Shown: one piece after another, positions 16,884 to 25,359 of the stretch
Numbering within the stretch: the stretch's first letter is position 1
Layout: each line of letters starts with the position of its first letter
Assembly: GCF_017942085.1 (NCBI RefSeq)
Contig: NZ_JAGKSP010000004.1
Coordinates: 1 to 64,000 of the forward strand
DNA: 64,000 nt
Origin: Paenibacillus lignilyticus
GTDB lineage: Bacteria > Bacillota > Bacilli > Paenibacillales > Paenibacillaceae
Direction: 5' to 3'
Program-made: the position numbers and the translations under genes
Notes under the pieces: model-generated
Seen by the model: only the letters and a program-made list of their open reading frames with translations
Told to the model about the DNA's origin: nothing
The model's database searches: none

Positions 16884-17909
16884 TTATTTGCCGCGCTTTC
16901 CTTGCACATATTTGGTATCAAACAAGAACAACCGCATAAGCAGGTACAGCGACGGTATGAGCAGCAGCAGTCCGAGGATGAAGACGGAAATCAGCGCAAT
17001 GGCCATCGGCTCGCTTGTGAAATTATCGTGAATCGTTAAATACGGATATAGAATGTACGGCAAGTGAGCTGCGCCATAACCGAAGAACGCAAAGCCGAAC
17101 TGCAGCATGACGAAGATAAACGATAGTCCGAGACGTTTGCGCGTCCACACGTGATAGACCGCGATCAGGAAGCAGGCGAAGGATACGACGAACATCCACG
17201 CGTGCTCCGTCATCCGCTGGTAATGCTCCGCGTTATGGCCGCGAATGGCGAAGAATACGAGCAGACTGCTAAGAATCGTGGGAGCACTCCAAGCGAGCGC
17301 ATATTTACGCACGACCTCGAAGGCGCCTCGGTCATTCGCACGGTCTGCGTAATAGCTGAGAAACATGGCCGAGATGTAAAGTACGCTGACAAGCGCCAGC
17401 AGCACGACCGTCCACGAGTACGTACTTTGGAACAGCTTGCTGAACAGGAAGCTGACTTTACCGGAGTCGCTCACCTCAATGTAGCCGCCTTCCGAAATCG
17501 TCATCACGGTAGACAAGGAAGCGGGAATAAGCAGGCCGCTTGCGCCATAGAGCAGCATGTAGATGCTGTTGTTCTTGTTCGTGCCATATGTGTTAAAGGC
17601 GTAGTAGGAACCCCGAATGGCAAGCAGAATGACGGCGATACTCCCCGGAACAAGCAAGGCGGTTCCGTAATAATAAGCGGTGTCCGGGAAGAATCCGACC
17701 ATTCCCACGAAGAAGAAGACAAGAAAGACGTTCGTCACTTCCCAGACCGGCGAGAGATAACGTTCGATAATATTGTTGATCACGTGGCGTTTGCCCGTAA
17801 TTGTGCTGTAGTAGCTGAAGAAACCTGCGCCAAAATCAATCGAAGCGACGATTAAGTAACCGAATAGGAAGATCCAGAGGACGGTTATGCCAAGTACTTC
17901 GTAGCTCAT
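16884..17909 (-). CDS. cydB: cytochrome bd-type quinol oxidase subunit II
   Basis: A 341-residue polytopic membrane protein with about eight to nine helices and the CydB pattern (FLFGYLIVASIDFGAGFFSYY at the N terminus, then WEVTNVFLVFFFVGMVGFFP). It is the structural partner of CydA in the bd oxidase, which reduces oxygen to water with quinol electrons. Its ATG overlaps the cydA stop by 4 bp (ATGA), so translation is coupled. cydS follows 25 bp downstream. Confidence 0.9.
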   Translation of the reverse strand: MSYEVLGITVLWIFLFGYLIVASIDFGAGFFSYYSTITGKRHVINNIIERYLSPVWEVTNVFLVFFFVGMVGFFPDTAYYYGTALLVPGSIAVILLAIRGSYYAFNTYGTNKNNSIYMLLYGASGLLIPASLSTVMTISEGGYIEVSDSGKVSFLFSKLFQSTYSWTVVLLALVSVLYISAMFLSYYADRANDRGAFEVVRKYALAWSAPTILSSLLVFFAIRGHNAEHYQRMTEHAWMFVVSFACFLIAVYHVWTRKRLGLSFIFVMLQFGFAFFGYGAAHLPYILYPYLTIHDNFTSEPMAIALISVFILGLLLLIPSLYLLMRLFLFDTKYVQGKRGK

Positions 17910-19261
17910 TCCGCGTCGCCTCCTTTAATGCCTTTAGCCTCGATTTCTTGCTCAGCCGAGTTGCTGCGGAACATGCGGGTCAAGACGGTGACCGACGAGA
18001 AGGCGAGTACGATGTAAAGCAGGGCGAACACCCATAGCATCGTGTCCACATGATCGGATACGGTAGCGCCTTCCGATGTGCGCATAATGCCGCGAAGAAT
18101 CCAAGGCTGACGGCCAACCTCCGAGAAAATCCAACCATGCTCAATGGTCAGCATCGCGAGAGGCGCAGCCAATATGATGCCGCGAAGGATCCACTTGTTG
18201 CTGAAGGCGAGCTCGCGCTTGCGCCACAGGAGAAGCATGAAGGCCGAGGCGATCAGGACCATCAACGCAACGAAGCCCATTTTCAAATCGAACAGGTAAT
18301 GAATATAGAGCGGCGGATGTTCGTCCTCCGGAATGTCATTTAGTCCGGTAACTTCCGCATTAGGCACGCCATGGGCGAGAATACTAAGCGCAAACGGGAT
18401 TTTGAGACCATATTTGACCTCATTGTCTTCCGTTAAGATCCCGCCAAGCACCAGAGGTGCTTCGCTTGTCGTTTCGAAATGCCACTCCATAGCCGCAAGC
18501 TTCTCAGGCTGATATTTAGCCAGATATTTGCCGGATAAGTCGCCAATGATCGCACTTGAGATTAAGAAAATAAAGGCGGAAACCATCGTTAGCTTGAGTG
18601 CTTTCTTATAATAGACATGATTGCGGCCTTTGAGCAGCGACCAAGCTGCAATCGCAGCAAGCACGAACGCGCAGGTCAGGTAAGCTGTAACGAGTACATG
18701 CGACACTTTTGTCGGCATTGCCGGGCTCAGCATTGCACCGAATGGTGAAATGTCAGTGATTTTACCGTCTTTCACGGTGATGCCGGCTGGTGCATTCATA
18801 AATGCATTGACGACTGTAATGAAGAAGGCTGAAGCGGACGAGCCGATAACGACGGGAACGAGCAGCCAGAAATGCGTCATTTTATTCTTGAATCGGTCCC
18901 AGGTGTACAGGTAAATACCGAGAAAGATCGCTTCGAAGAAGAACGCGAACGTCTCCATAAAGAGCGGCAATGCGATGGACTGGCCCGCGACTTTCATGAA
19001 GCTTGGCCACAACAGACTGAGCTGCAGACCGATCGCAGTCCCGGTCACAACGCCAACCGCCACCGTAATGACGAAGCCCCGCGCCCATCTCCGCGCCATG
19101 AGCAAGTAATGCTCATCATTGCGTTTGATCCCGATCCACTCCGCGAGTGCAATCATTAGCGGGACCCCTACACCGATCGTTGCGAAAATAATATGGAAAG
19201 CAAGCGTGAGTCCTGTGAGCATCCGACTATACATGACCGGATCGTAACTGCTAAGCAGCAT
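17906..19261 (-). CDS. cydA: cytochrome bd-type quinol oxidase subunit I
   Basis: A 451-residue subunit with nine or so helices carrying the haem and quinol sites. The N-terminal haem-binding His is in TLAFHIIFATIGVGVP (His23). EWHFETTSEAPLVLGG and the GRQPWI motif (EVGRQPWILRG) of the haem region are present. The quinol-binding Q loop is of the short type found in Bacillota. The protein acts at the cytoplasmic membrane under low oxygen. A Rex/Fnr-like operator lies upstream of the unit (19502-19519). A 42-residue membrane peptide gene precedes it by 46 bp. Confidence 0.93.
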   Translation of the reverse strand: MLLSSYDPVMYSRMLTGLTLAFHIIFATIGVGVPLMIALAEWIGIKRNDEHYLLMARRWARGFVITVAVGVVTGTAIGLQLSLLWPSFMKVAGQSIALPLFMETFAFFFEAIFLGIYLYTWDRFKNKMTHFWLLVPVVIGSSASAFFITVVNAFMNAPAGITVKDGKITDISPFGAMLSPAMPTKVSHVLVTAYLTCAFVLAAIAAWSLLKGRNHVYYKKALKLTMVSAFIFLISSAIIGDLSGKYLAKYQPEKLAAMEWHFETTSEAPLVLGGILTEDNEVKYGLKIPFALSILAHGVPNAEVTGLNDIPEDEHPPLYIHYLFDLKMGFVALMVLIASAFMLLLWRKRELAFSNKWILRGIILAAPLAMLTIEHGWIFSEVGRQPWILRGIMRTSEGATVSDHVDTMLWVFALLYIVLAFSSVTVLTRMFRSNSAEQEIEAKGIKGGDAE

Positions 19262-19307
19262 TTGTAATCCCTCCCAAGTGCTTGATGTTGTCGTTCATCG
19301 TTACCAA

Positions 19308-19436
19308 TTAATTAAACACATATCGTGACAGAGAGAGCAGCATAATGACCGCAACAATGATGCAAAGCAGGATAAGGCGTTTCTCTTGTTTGGCTACACG
19401 GTTTCTGTCTTTCGGGTTTTGCGGTTGACCGGCCAA
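19308..19436 (-). CDS. small single-helix membrane protein upstream of cydA
   Basis: An unannotated-size ORF of 42 residues: a charged, Gln- and Asn-rich N terminus, then one hydrophobic helix (LILLCIIVAVIMLLSLSRY). I start it at TTG 19436 with GAAGGGA seven bases upstream; an in-frame ATG at 19454 lacks a ribosome site. It lies between the cyd promoter and cydA, 46 bp before cydA, so it should be cotranscribed with the oxidase. I do not recognise the family. It could be an accessory or regulatory peptide of the oxidase; that is inference from position. Confidence 0.5.
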   Translation of the reverse strand: MAGQPQNPKDRNRVAKQEKRLILLCIIVAVIMLLSLSRYVFN

Positions 19437-19487
19437 TTGAATCCCTTCTCTCATGTAGATGTGATGTGATTTGATGGTTACACGATT

Positions 19488-19519
19488 ATTATAGCCGATC
19501 TATGTGATTATTTTCACAT
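19488..19519 (-). promoter_or_regulatory. cyd promoter with Rex/Fnr-type operator
   Basis: On the minus strand a TATAAT -10 element occupies 19493-19488. A perfect inverted repeat, ATGTGA and TCACAT separated by six bases, covers 19502-19519, centred about 30 bases before the expected start point. TGTGA-N6-TCACA is the core of both the Rex operator and the Bacillus Fnr site. Overlap with the -35 region suits repression by Rex, an NADH-responsive repressor known to control cyd genes. The assignment to Rex is inference. Confidence 0.65.
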
Positions 19520-19679
19520 GAATTGTGACGAGGGTTTGAATTCTGGGGAATGGGATGTTTATGAGTGATGAGAAGAAGAAGAACAATGATCCGTAAAGCG
19601 ATATGCCCAGATAGGAAATGAATAAACCTCCTACAACAAACGAGCCGAACGTGATCCCTAAATTACTTAAGTAGTACAA
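19500..19679 (-). pseudogene. C-terminal remnant of an MFS transporter
   Basis: A 59-codon open stretch reads YYLSNLGITFGSFVVGGLFI and then a second hydrophobic segment, like the last two helices of a major facilitator transporter. A stop precedes it and no start or upstream half exists. Its end overlaps the cyd operator. It is probably a relic; it has no clear ribosome site. Confidence 0.45.
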
Positions 19680-19988
19680 CTACGAGTCAAAAGTGTGGTT
19701 TCAAGCAAGAAATGTGTGACCCGGCATGAACGGCAGCCTTTCGTCACTTAACGGGAGGATAACTTGGTGAAAAGTTAATTTCTTTTAAATAAGAGTAAAT
19801 CAAATGACTTGAGCTGAAAGTAGGTTTAATAATGGGAAATGGAACGTATGAAGAAATTCATGAGAATGATAAAGAATCTGCACTTCAGGAATTGAAATCA
19901 AATGACGAGCGGCTTTACGGATTTTATTGATGTAAGGATTGAAATGTACTATTGAAACGGATGGTTTGCAGCCAATCCGTTTTTTACG
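19680..19988 (+). other. gene-poor stretch before the GH78-like gene
   Basis: No supported gene is seen in these 309 bp. A 32-codon ORF (19832-19930, MGNGTYEEIHENDKE...) has only a weak AGTAGG site and may be a relic. GCAGCCAATCCGTTTTTTA at 19969-19987 is T-rich but lacks a hairpin I trust. Confidence 0.5.
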
Positions 19989-21974
19989 TTGGTCGGGAAT
20001 GAAGAATTGGACCGGTGGATTCGCGCAATTCTCTATCTGACAAAAATCTACCCGAATGACAAGAGGATCGTATTTCGCAAGAAGATGCGTTTTTCTAAGA
20101 TTAGAATAGAAGTAGCTAGCGATTCCTATGCTGCGGTTCATTCGTTCTTACAAAATTGGACGTGGAAGGTGCATCCATTGATGAAAAGATCCTTTACTCC
20201 GGCTTCCCGAGAGCTGGTTCCCGACGGTTTCTCGCAGGTCGTGCTGCAGCCTGGGCAAACCATACGGTTTGATTTTAACTTGAAACGCGCGGGCTTGTTG
20301 TATGTTCTACTGGGAGAGGCTTCGCCGGGCTGGGAGCGCATTCGGTATGTGTACACAAGCGACGAAAGACTATTCTCCTCGCTCTATAAGGGCTTTGAGG
20401 ATGAAGCATGGCTGTCCGGCAGGTTCCCCTCGTATGTGCGCATGCGCCCTTTCGGCACGCTGAGCCAATTCGTTGCGCAAGGCGATGGTGTCTATTTACT
20501 AGAGGAGGACCTGACGGCTCTGCGCTATCTGGAGATCGAGAATCGTTCAGACGAGCCGCTGGAGATCCGCAAGCTATGGCTGGCCTATACGGCGGCACCT
20601 TACAAGACAGTCGGAGGGTTCGAATGCGACGATGAGCTGATTAACGAATGCTGGGCGATGGGAGTCTATACGACGGAAATTTGCAGTCAACCATCCATGT
20701 ACACGCAGTGCGAGCTCAAAGGACCCTATTCGGACTATGTCATTTGGGACGGGGTGCGGCGTGACAAGGATATTTGGGGCGGCGATCTCAGGCCGGCCTC
20801 GCTTACCGCCTTATATGCATTCGATAGGCCTGAAATTGTCAAAAACACGCTTGAGCTGCTGTTAAGCATTCAGCATACAACTGGCGAGGAGAAAGGCATC
20901 ATCCCGGGCAGCGGCGCCTACGGCCAGATCTTCTATGAGTGGACGATGTGGACAATCGTCAATCTGTGGGAATATGTTCTATTGACGGGGGATATAGGCT
21001 ATTTGCGCGAAAACAAGAATCGGCTGCTCGAAGTCGTCGCTTGGATGAACAAACGCATGGATACTGATGGCTTGATTAACGGACTCAACAGCTGGATGTA
21101 TTCCATCGACGCACGCGGGAAAATCAGCGGGCTAGCGCTTGCGCAGAAAGCCGCTTGGGATGCGCTCGTCCGACTGTTCGCGTTAGTCGGCCATCCGATG
21201 CAAGCTTATTGCCGCGAGCAGGCTGAACGAACGAAACGTTCGATTCTATCCCAGTTCAGCGTCATAGGCACGTCGCTGCTGACCATGATGCCCGCAGGCA
21301 CAAAGCATAGGGATCGATTCGCAATTGATGGCAACTTGTGGGCGATATTGCACGATGTAGTGGACTTGTCGCGAGCAGAAGCGATTTTGCATGAGGTGCA
21401 GGAGCAGTTCTGGACGGAGCGAGGATCGATTAACGTCGTGCCGGTGTTCGAGGAGCCGCTAGACGGCGCTTGGTGGTGGAATGTCCTGCCGAAGGAGGCG
21501 GCCGTATGGCGGCATAACGATACGATATGGCCGTACATGTCGGCTTATGAGGCGCTTGCCAGCTTTCATGCGGGACAAACGGATCGAGGACTCGAGGTGA
21601 TGCGGCGCGTCGGATCAAGCCATCTGAACCAGGGGCACCGTACGTACTGGGAAATGATGAACCGCGACGGCAGCCTGCCTGTCGGAAGTTTTGGCGACAC
21701 ATTGTCGCTCAGCCACGCTTGGGGAGGCTCCTCGAGTTATGGGCTGCAGGCGTACGTTGCCGGTATTCAGCCGCTGACACCGGGGTTTGCCAGCTTCAGC
21801 GCCAAGCCTTCCTTGGGCGGACTGAAGTGGATCAAAGCGGAGGTGCCTACACCGCATGGCATTATAGAAATGGAAGCAGAGCGGAACCGAGGGGGGCAAG
21901 TGAAGGGAATTGTGCGCCACACGGGGACCATTCGCTGCAAAGCAGGCGAAGGGATGGAAATCTTCGTCAGATAG
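19989..21974 (+). CDS. alpha-L-rhamnosidase-like (GH78-type) protein, doubtful N terminus
   Basis: A protein of up to 661 residues whose main body is the alpha/alpha six-barrel of GH78-like enzymes. The landmark CELKGPYSDYVIWDGVRRDK (acidic catalytic region) is followed by WGGDLRPASLTALYAFDRPE, a C-terminal SLSHAWGGSSSYGLQAYVAG and a short beta domain. Compared with the 766-residue relative at 23059, the N-terminal beta-sandwich is abbreviated: PNDKRIVFRKKMRFSKIRIE looks like its first strands but the rest is missing. The frame opens at TTG 19989 with no ribosome site; ATG 20085 is another choice. No signal peptide. An internal deletion or frameshift at the 5' end is possible. A terminator separates it from the next genes. 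Confidence 0.65.
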   Translation: MVGNEELDRWIRAILYLTKIYPNDKRIVFRKKMRFSKIRIEVASDSYAAVHSFLQNWTWKVHPLMKRSFTPASRELVPDGFSQVVLQPGQTIRFDFNLKRAGLLYVLLGEASPGWERIRYVYTSDERLFSSLYKGFEDEAWLSGRFPSYVRMRPFGTLSQFVAQGDGVYLLEEDLTALRYLEIENRSDEPLEIRKLWLAYTAAPYKTVGGFECDDELINECWAMGVYTTEICSQPSMYTQCELKGPYSDYVIWDGVRRDKDIWGGDLRPASLTALYAFDRPEIVKNTLELLLSIQHTTGEEKGIIPGSGAYGQIFYEWTMWTIVNLWEYVLLTGDIGYLRENKNRLLEVVAWMNKRMDTDGLINGLNSWMYSIDARGKISGLALAQKAAWDALVRLFALVGHPMQAYCREQAERTKRSILSQFSVIGTSLLTMMPAGTKHRDRFAIDGNLWAILHDVVDLSRAEAILHEVQEQFWTERGSINVVPVFEEPLDGAWWWNVLPKEAAVWRHNDTIWPYMSAYEALASFHAGQTDRGLEVMRRVGSSHLNQGHRTYWEMMNRDGSLPVGSFGDTLSLSHAWGGSSSYGLQAYVAGIQPLTPGFASFSAKPSLGGLKWIKAEVPTPHGIIEMEAERNRGGQVKGIVRHTGTIRCKAGEGMEIFVR

Positions 21975-22070
21975 CAGCTGTTCAGCGCACAAGAACGTCG
22001 ACAGTGACGTCTTCGTTCAAGCGGGCAAGATCGTACCTGAAAGTAAAAATGTTGTTCTTACCCTGGCGTC

Positions 22071-22107
22071 GGGGCTTACCTATCATAAAGGTGAGCCCCT
22101 TCTTTGT
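22071..22107 (+). terminator. terminator between the GH78-like gene and the creatininase operon
   Basis: GGGGCTTACC (22071-22080) pairs with GGTGAGCCCC (22090-22099, one wobble), then TTCTTTGT. The T run is imperfect. Confidence 0.65.
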
Positions 22108-22150
22108 ATATTTAGGGGATAGACTAGTTCGATAAAGGAGTCGATTCAGA

Positions 22151-23059
22151 GTGAACGATAAGCTGCCCCGTAACCAAATTCAATGGGAACTCATGCTGCC
22201 GCAAGAATTCCGCAACGCGCAGGCGAAGCTTCCGATATTGTTTATGCCCCTTGGCACTGTGGAATGGCATGGCGAGCATAACGCGTTGGGACTGGATTCT
22301 CTTAAAGCCCACGAGCTGCTAGTTCGTACGGCCGCCCGTGCGGGAGGCGGAGTCGTGCATCCCCCGTTGTATGGCGGAATGGGCGGACTTGATAAGCCCG
22401 CGACGGTCATCATGGAGCCGGAGATGGCATGGGAGAACGTATTGCTTCGCACATGGCTCGAGCAGTATTGCTATGAATTCCACCGCAACGGCTTCAAAGC
22501 GATCATTCTGCTTACCGGACATTACGGTCATAACCAGCAAATCGTCATTCGCGAGACGGCAGTACGTATGTCAGAGAGGCTGCGGATTCCCGTATTCGGA
22601 TCGCCGGAATACTGGCTTGCGCTTGATGAAGGGTACCTTGGCGATCATGCGGGCATTGGTGAAACCTCTCTGCTATGGGATTTGCATCCCGATCTCGTGC
22701 AAATCGAGCGAATTCGACAGGATCCTGACTACAGCATAGGAGGGATCATTGAGAATGGCTCTTCACCAGAGTTAGGAAGACGATATGCAGACCGCATTGT
22801 CGAGCGGTTGTCGCGCTTGGCGCAGGAAATGATGAGCTGGGACGATACGGTGCTGGAGCGCTATATCAGCGGCGAGCGGGCTATCGTGCAAGCGCAGGCC
22901 AAGGGCTGGAGGAACGTGGGCGGCTGGGAGTTCTGGACGCATATCGCAGGTTCGGAATTCGTGAATTACGGTCATTACCTCGTGGAAGGCAAGTTCGAGG
23001 AGATTGAGCGGATGGCAAAAGAATTCGGAAGCCGGGCACTTCCCAGGGAGCGAACATAA
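22151..23059 (+). CDS. creatininase-family amidohydrolase
   Basis: A 302-residue protein of the creatinine amidohydrolase fold. The metal-binding pattern is kept with changes: GTVEWHGEHNALGLD replaces the usual GSxEQHGPHLPLxTD, TGHYGHN replaces GNGGN, and AGIGETS carries the conserved Glu. Members open cyclic amides or act in cofactor maturation (MftE, FAPy deformylase), so the reaction here is open. The start is GTG 22151 with AAAGGAG ten bases upstream. It overlaps the next GH78-like gene by 1 bp, and that gene overlaps an amidohydrolase by 4 bp, so it heads a sugar-catabolic operon, an unusual setting for the family. Confidence 0.83.
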   Translation: MNDKLPRNQIQWELMLPQEFRNAQAKLPILFMPLGTVEWHGEHNALGLDSLKAHELLVRTAARAGGGVVHPPLYGGMGGLDKPATVIMEPEMAWENVLLRTWLEQYCYEFHRNGFKAIILLTGHYGHNQQIVIRETAVRMSERLRIPVFGSPEYWLALDEGYLGDHAGIGETSLLWDLHPDLVQIERIRQDPDYSIGGIIENGSSPELGRRYADRIVERLSRLAQEMMSWDDTVLERYISGERAIVQAQAKGWRNVGGWEFWTHIAGSEFVNYGHYLVEGKFEEIERMAKEFGSRALPRERT

Positions 23060-25359
23060 TGACGGAAGCGGTATGGATTTGGTATCCCGATCAAACGGCT
23101 GTACAGCCGAATATGTATGTGGATTTTAGAAAAAAGATTGCTTTGGGGCATGTGAACGTCATCGTGAAGGTATCGGCATGCCAAGAATATCAACTGTTCG
23201 TAAACGGCCAATTGGCTGGCAGAGGACCATCTCCTTGTTCGCCGGAGTGGCAATATTATGACGAAATCAATATCTCGTCCTTCCTGCAAGAGGGAGAGAA
23301 CGTCCTTAGCGCGGTTGTCTATCATTTCGGAGATAAGGATATCGTCACCAATCAGATGCAAGGTCCCGGAGGCTTCTGGCTGCAGCTGGAGTCGGCGGAG
23401 GGCGAGATGCTGCTAGGCTCGGATGCCTCTTGGTCCTGTCGGATTTCACCACGGTGGGAGACGCGTAATCATCGCATCAGCCGGTGGGGCGGGTTTAATG
23501 AAATTTATGTGGTTGATCGCGAGGATGGCTGGCAGGAGAAAGAATATGTCGAGGAAGACTGGCTGCAAGCCGGCATCGTGGCGCGCATAGGTGATGCGGA
23601 GAACCCTTGGACGCATCTGATCCCTGCCGAGATTGCGCCGCTGCATCGCGAGCAGGTGCATCCGGCGGCTATCATCCGTACAGAAGCAAACTATGGAAGC
23701 GTTATTGGCGCCAGTGAGCTGCTTGCGCGATCGCCTGCCGCCGGCATGTCGGTCGATTGCTCAGCGCCGTATTCGCTTCCTGGAGTCGTCTTTGACTATG
23801 GGCGCGAGGTCGTCGGCCGGCCTGTCATCATAATCGAAGCGCCGGAGGGCGGCGTCATGAGGCTGGCATACGGCGAATCGCTGGAGCTGCAATATGTCGA
23901 TACGTTCGTGCTTCGCCGCGGCAACAATGCTGTTTCGACATTTGGCCGAAGGGCCTGCCGGTTTTTGCAGCTTTCCTTCCTTGCGGCGCCAAAGCCGCTG
24001 ACGGTGAAAGAGCTTGTCTTCGAGCATCAGCACTACGACTTCAAGCAGCAAGGGACATTCGTCACGAACGAAGAACGGTTGAATCGGATCTGGGACGTAA
24101 GCTGCTACACAACACTGATGAACAGTCAGGATCATCTCGAGGATTGCCCTTGGCGCGAGAAGGCGCTATGGGTAGCTGATGCCGTCGTGATGGGCAAGGT
24201 GATCTATCATGTATACGGCGATACCGCCCTGCTGCGCAAGTCGCTGCTGCAAGGGGCGCGCATCCAGAACGAGGACGGATCCATTCCGGGAACGGGACCG
24301 GAACGCAACGCGCAGATGCTGACCGATTTCTGCGGACACTGGCTGCTTGGCGTGCGCGATTATTGGCGCTATTCCGGCGATTGTGCAACAATCGAACAGC
24401 TTTGGCCGAATCTGCTCAAGCTGACGGATTGGTTCGGTGCTCAGAAGGACGAGACGGGCTTGTTCGCCCAGGCGGATCGGCCGGGCTGGTGGTGCTTCAT
24501 CGACTGGACGGTGCATATCGACAAGCGGGATAAGGTGACGTGCATCAATGCGCTATATGTTGCGGTGCTGGAAGCGATGTCCGAGATGTCACTGGCACTG
24601 GGTAAATTCGAAGTGAGCGTCGACTACCGTAAACACGCGGATCAGCTGAAGCTCGATATTCGCAGGCAGCTGTGGCTGGCGGACAAAGAAGCGTTCACCG
24701 ATTGCATAATCGGCAACACGCTGTCGACGAATCTGTCTTTGCAAACGAATTTCTTAGCTGCTTGGTGCGGCATTATGACCGAGGCGGAGACGACTCGCTT
24801 CATCGAGCGTTATTACGATACGAATGCGCTTGTTGAAATCAAAGGAGCGTTCTTCCAGCATATCGTTCTGGAGGTATTCGTGCGGATGGGGATGACGGGC
24901 CGTGCACTTGAGCTCATTCGAGGTTATTGGGGAGCCATGGTAGATCGTGGAGCAACCACATGGTGGGAAACGTTTGACGCCTCGACGCCTCACGGCGTAA
25001 CGCCGAGCACCTACGGCGGCAACGTCCCAACTTACCTGTGGGAAGGCCCGCTTGTCAGCCAGTGTCATGCGTGGGGAGCATCTCCTGCTTATATTTTGCA
25101 TCAACTGATCAGCGGCATTGATGTGCTGCGATTGGGCCAGGGCATCATCCGTCTTCGCAAGCCGGCCGACGAAGGGCCTGACCGCTTATCGGCCGAGCTG
25201 CCGACTAGGAACGGCTTGATCCGCGCCGAGTGGAAACGGGAGGACGGCGTCTATTCGGGCACGGTCACCGTGCCTTCTGTTTATCAGGTCGTCCGTGATG
25301 AGGATATGCCTAAAGCCATAATCGTTCATTTCGAGAAGGGGGCTGCGGTGCAGCGATGA
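23059..25359 (+). CDS. alpha-L-rhamnosidase-like glycoside hydrolase (GH78-type)
   Basis: A 766-residue cytosolic enzyme. Residues 1 to about 120 form an N-terminal beta-sandwich (MTEAVWIWYPD, then QLFVNGQLAGRGPSPC), followed by a second beta domain and the six-hairpin catalytic barrel (about 320-680). The region QDHLEDCPWREKALWVADAV corresponds to the GH78 catalytic acid motif DCPQRDE, and TTWWETFDAS and SQCHAWGASPAYILHQL match later conserved parts. The expected role is removal of terminal rhamnose or a similar sugar from imported oligosaccharides. No signal peptide is present. ATG overlaps the creatininase stop (TAATG). Confidence 0.85.
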   Translation: MTEAVWIWYPDQTAVQPNMYVDFRKKIALGHVNVIVKVSACQEYQLFVNGQLAGRGPSPCSPEWQYYDEINISSFLQEGENVLSAVVYHFGDKDIVTNQMQGPGGFWLQLESAEGEMLLGSDASWSCRISPRWETRNHRISRWGGFNEIYVVDREDGWQEKEYVEEDWLQAGIVARIGDAENPWTHLIPAEIAPLHREQVHPAAIIRTEANYGSVIGASELLARSPAAGMSVDCSAPYSLPGVVFDYGREVVGRPVIIIEAPEGGVMRLAYGESLELQYVDTFVLRRGNNAVSTFGRRACRFLQLSFLAAPKPLTVKELVFEHQHYDFKQQGTFVTNEERLNRIWDVSCYTTLMNSQDHLEDCPWREKALWVADAVVMGKVIYHVYGDTALLRKSLLQGARIQNEDGSIPGTGPERNAQMLTDFCGHWLLGVRDYWRYSGDCATIEQLWPNLLKLTDWFGAQKDETGLFAQADRPGWWCFIDWTVHIDKRDKVTCINALYVAVLEAMSEMSLALGKFEVSVDYRKHADQLKLDIRRQLWLADKEAFTDCIIGNTLSTNLSLQTNFLAAWCGIMTEAETTRFIERYYDTNALVEIKGAFFQHIVLEVFVRMGMTGRALELIRGYWGAMVDRGATTWWETFDASTPHGVTPSTYGGNVPTYLWEGPLVSQCHAWGASPAYILHQLISGIDVLRLGQGIIRLRKPADEGPDRLSAELPTRNGLIRAEWKREDGVYSGTVTVPSVYQVVRDEDMPKAIIVHFEKGAAVQR

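Noticed and set aside
19502..19519. Fnr activator site for cydA
   Set aside because: The core sequence fits, but a centre near -30 is too close to the start point for a class II activator; repression by Rex fits better.
19989..22107. First gene of the creatininase operon
   Set aside because: A hairpin with a T-rich tail at 22071-22107 and a fresh ribosome site downstream suggest separate transcription units, though readthrough is possible.
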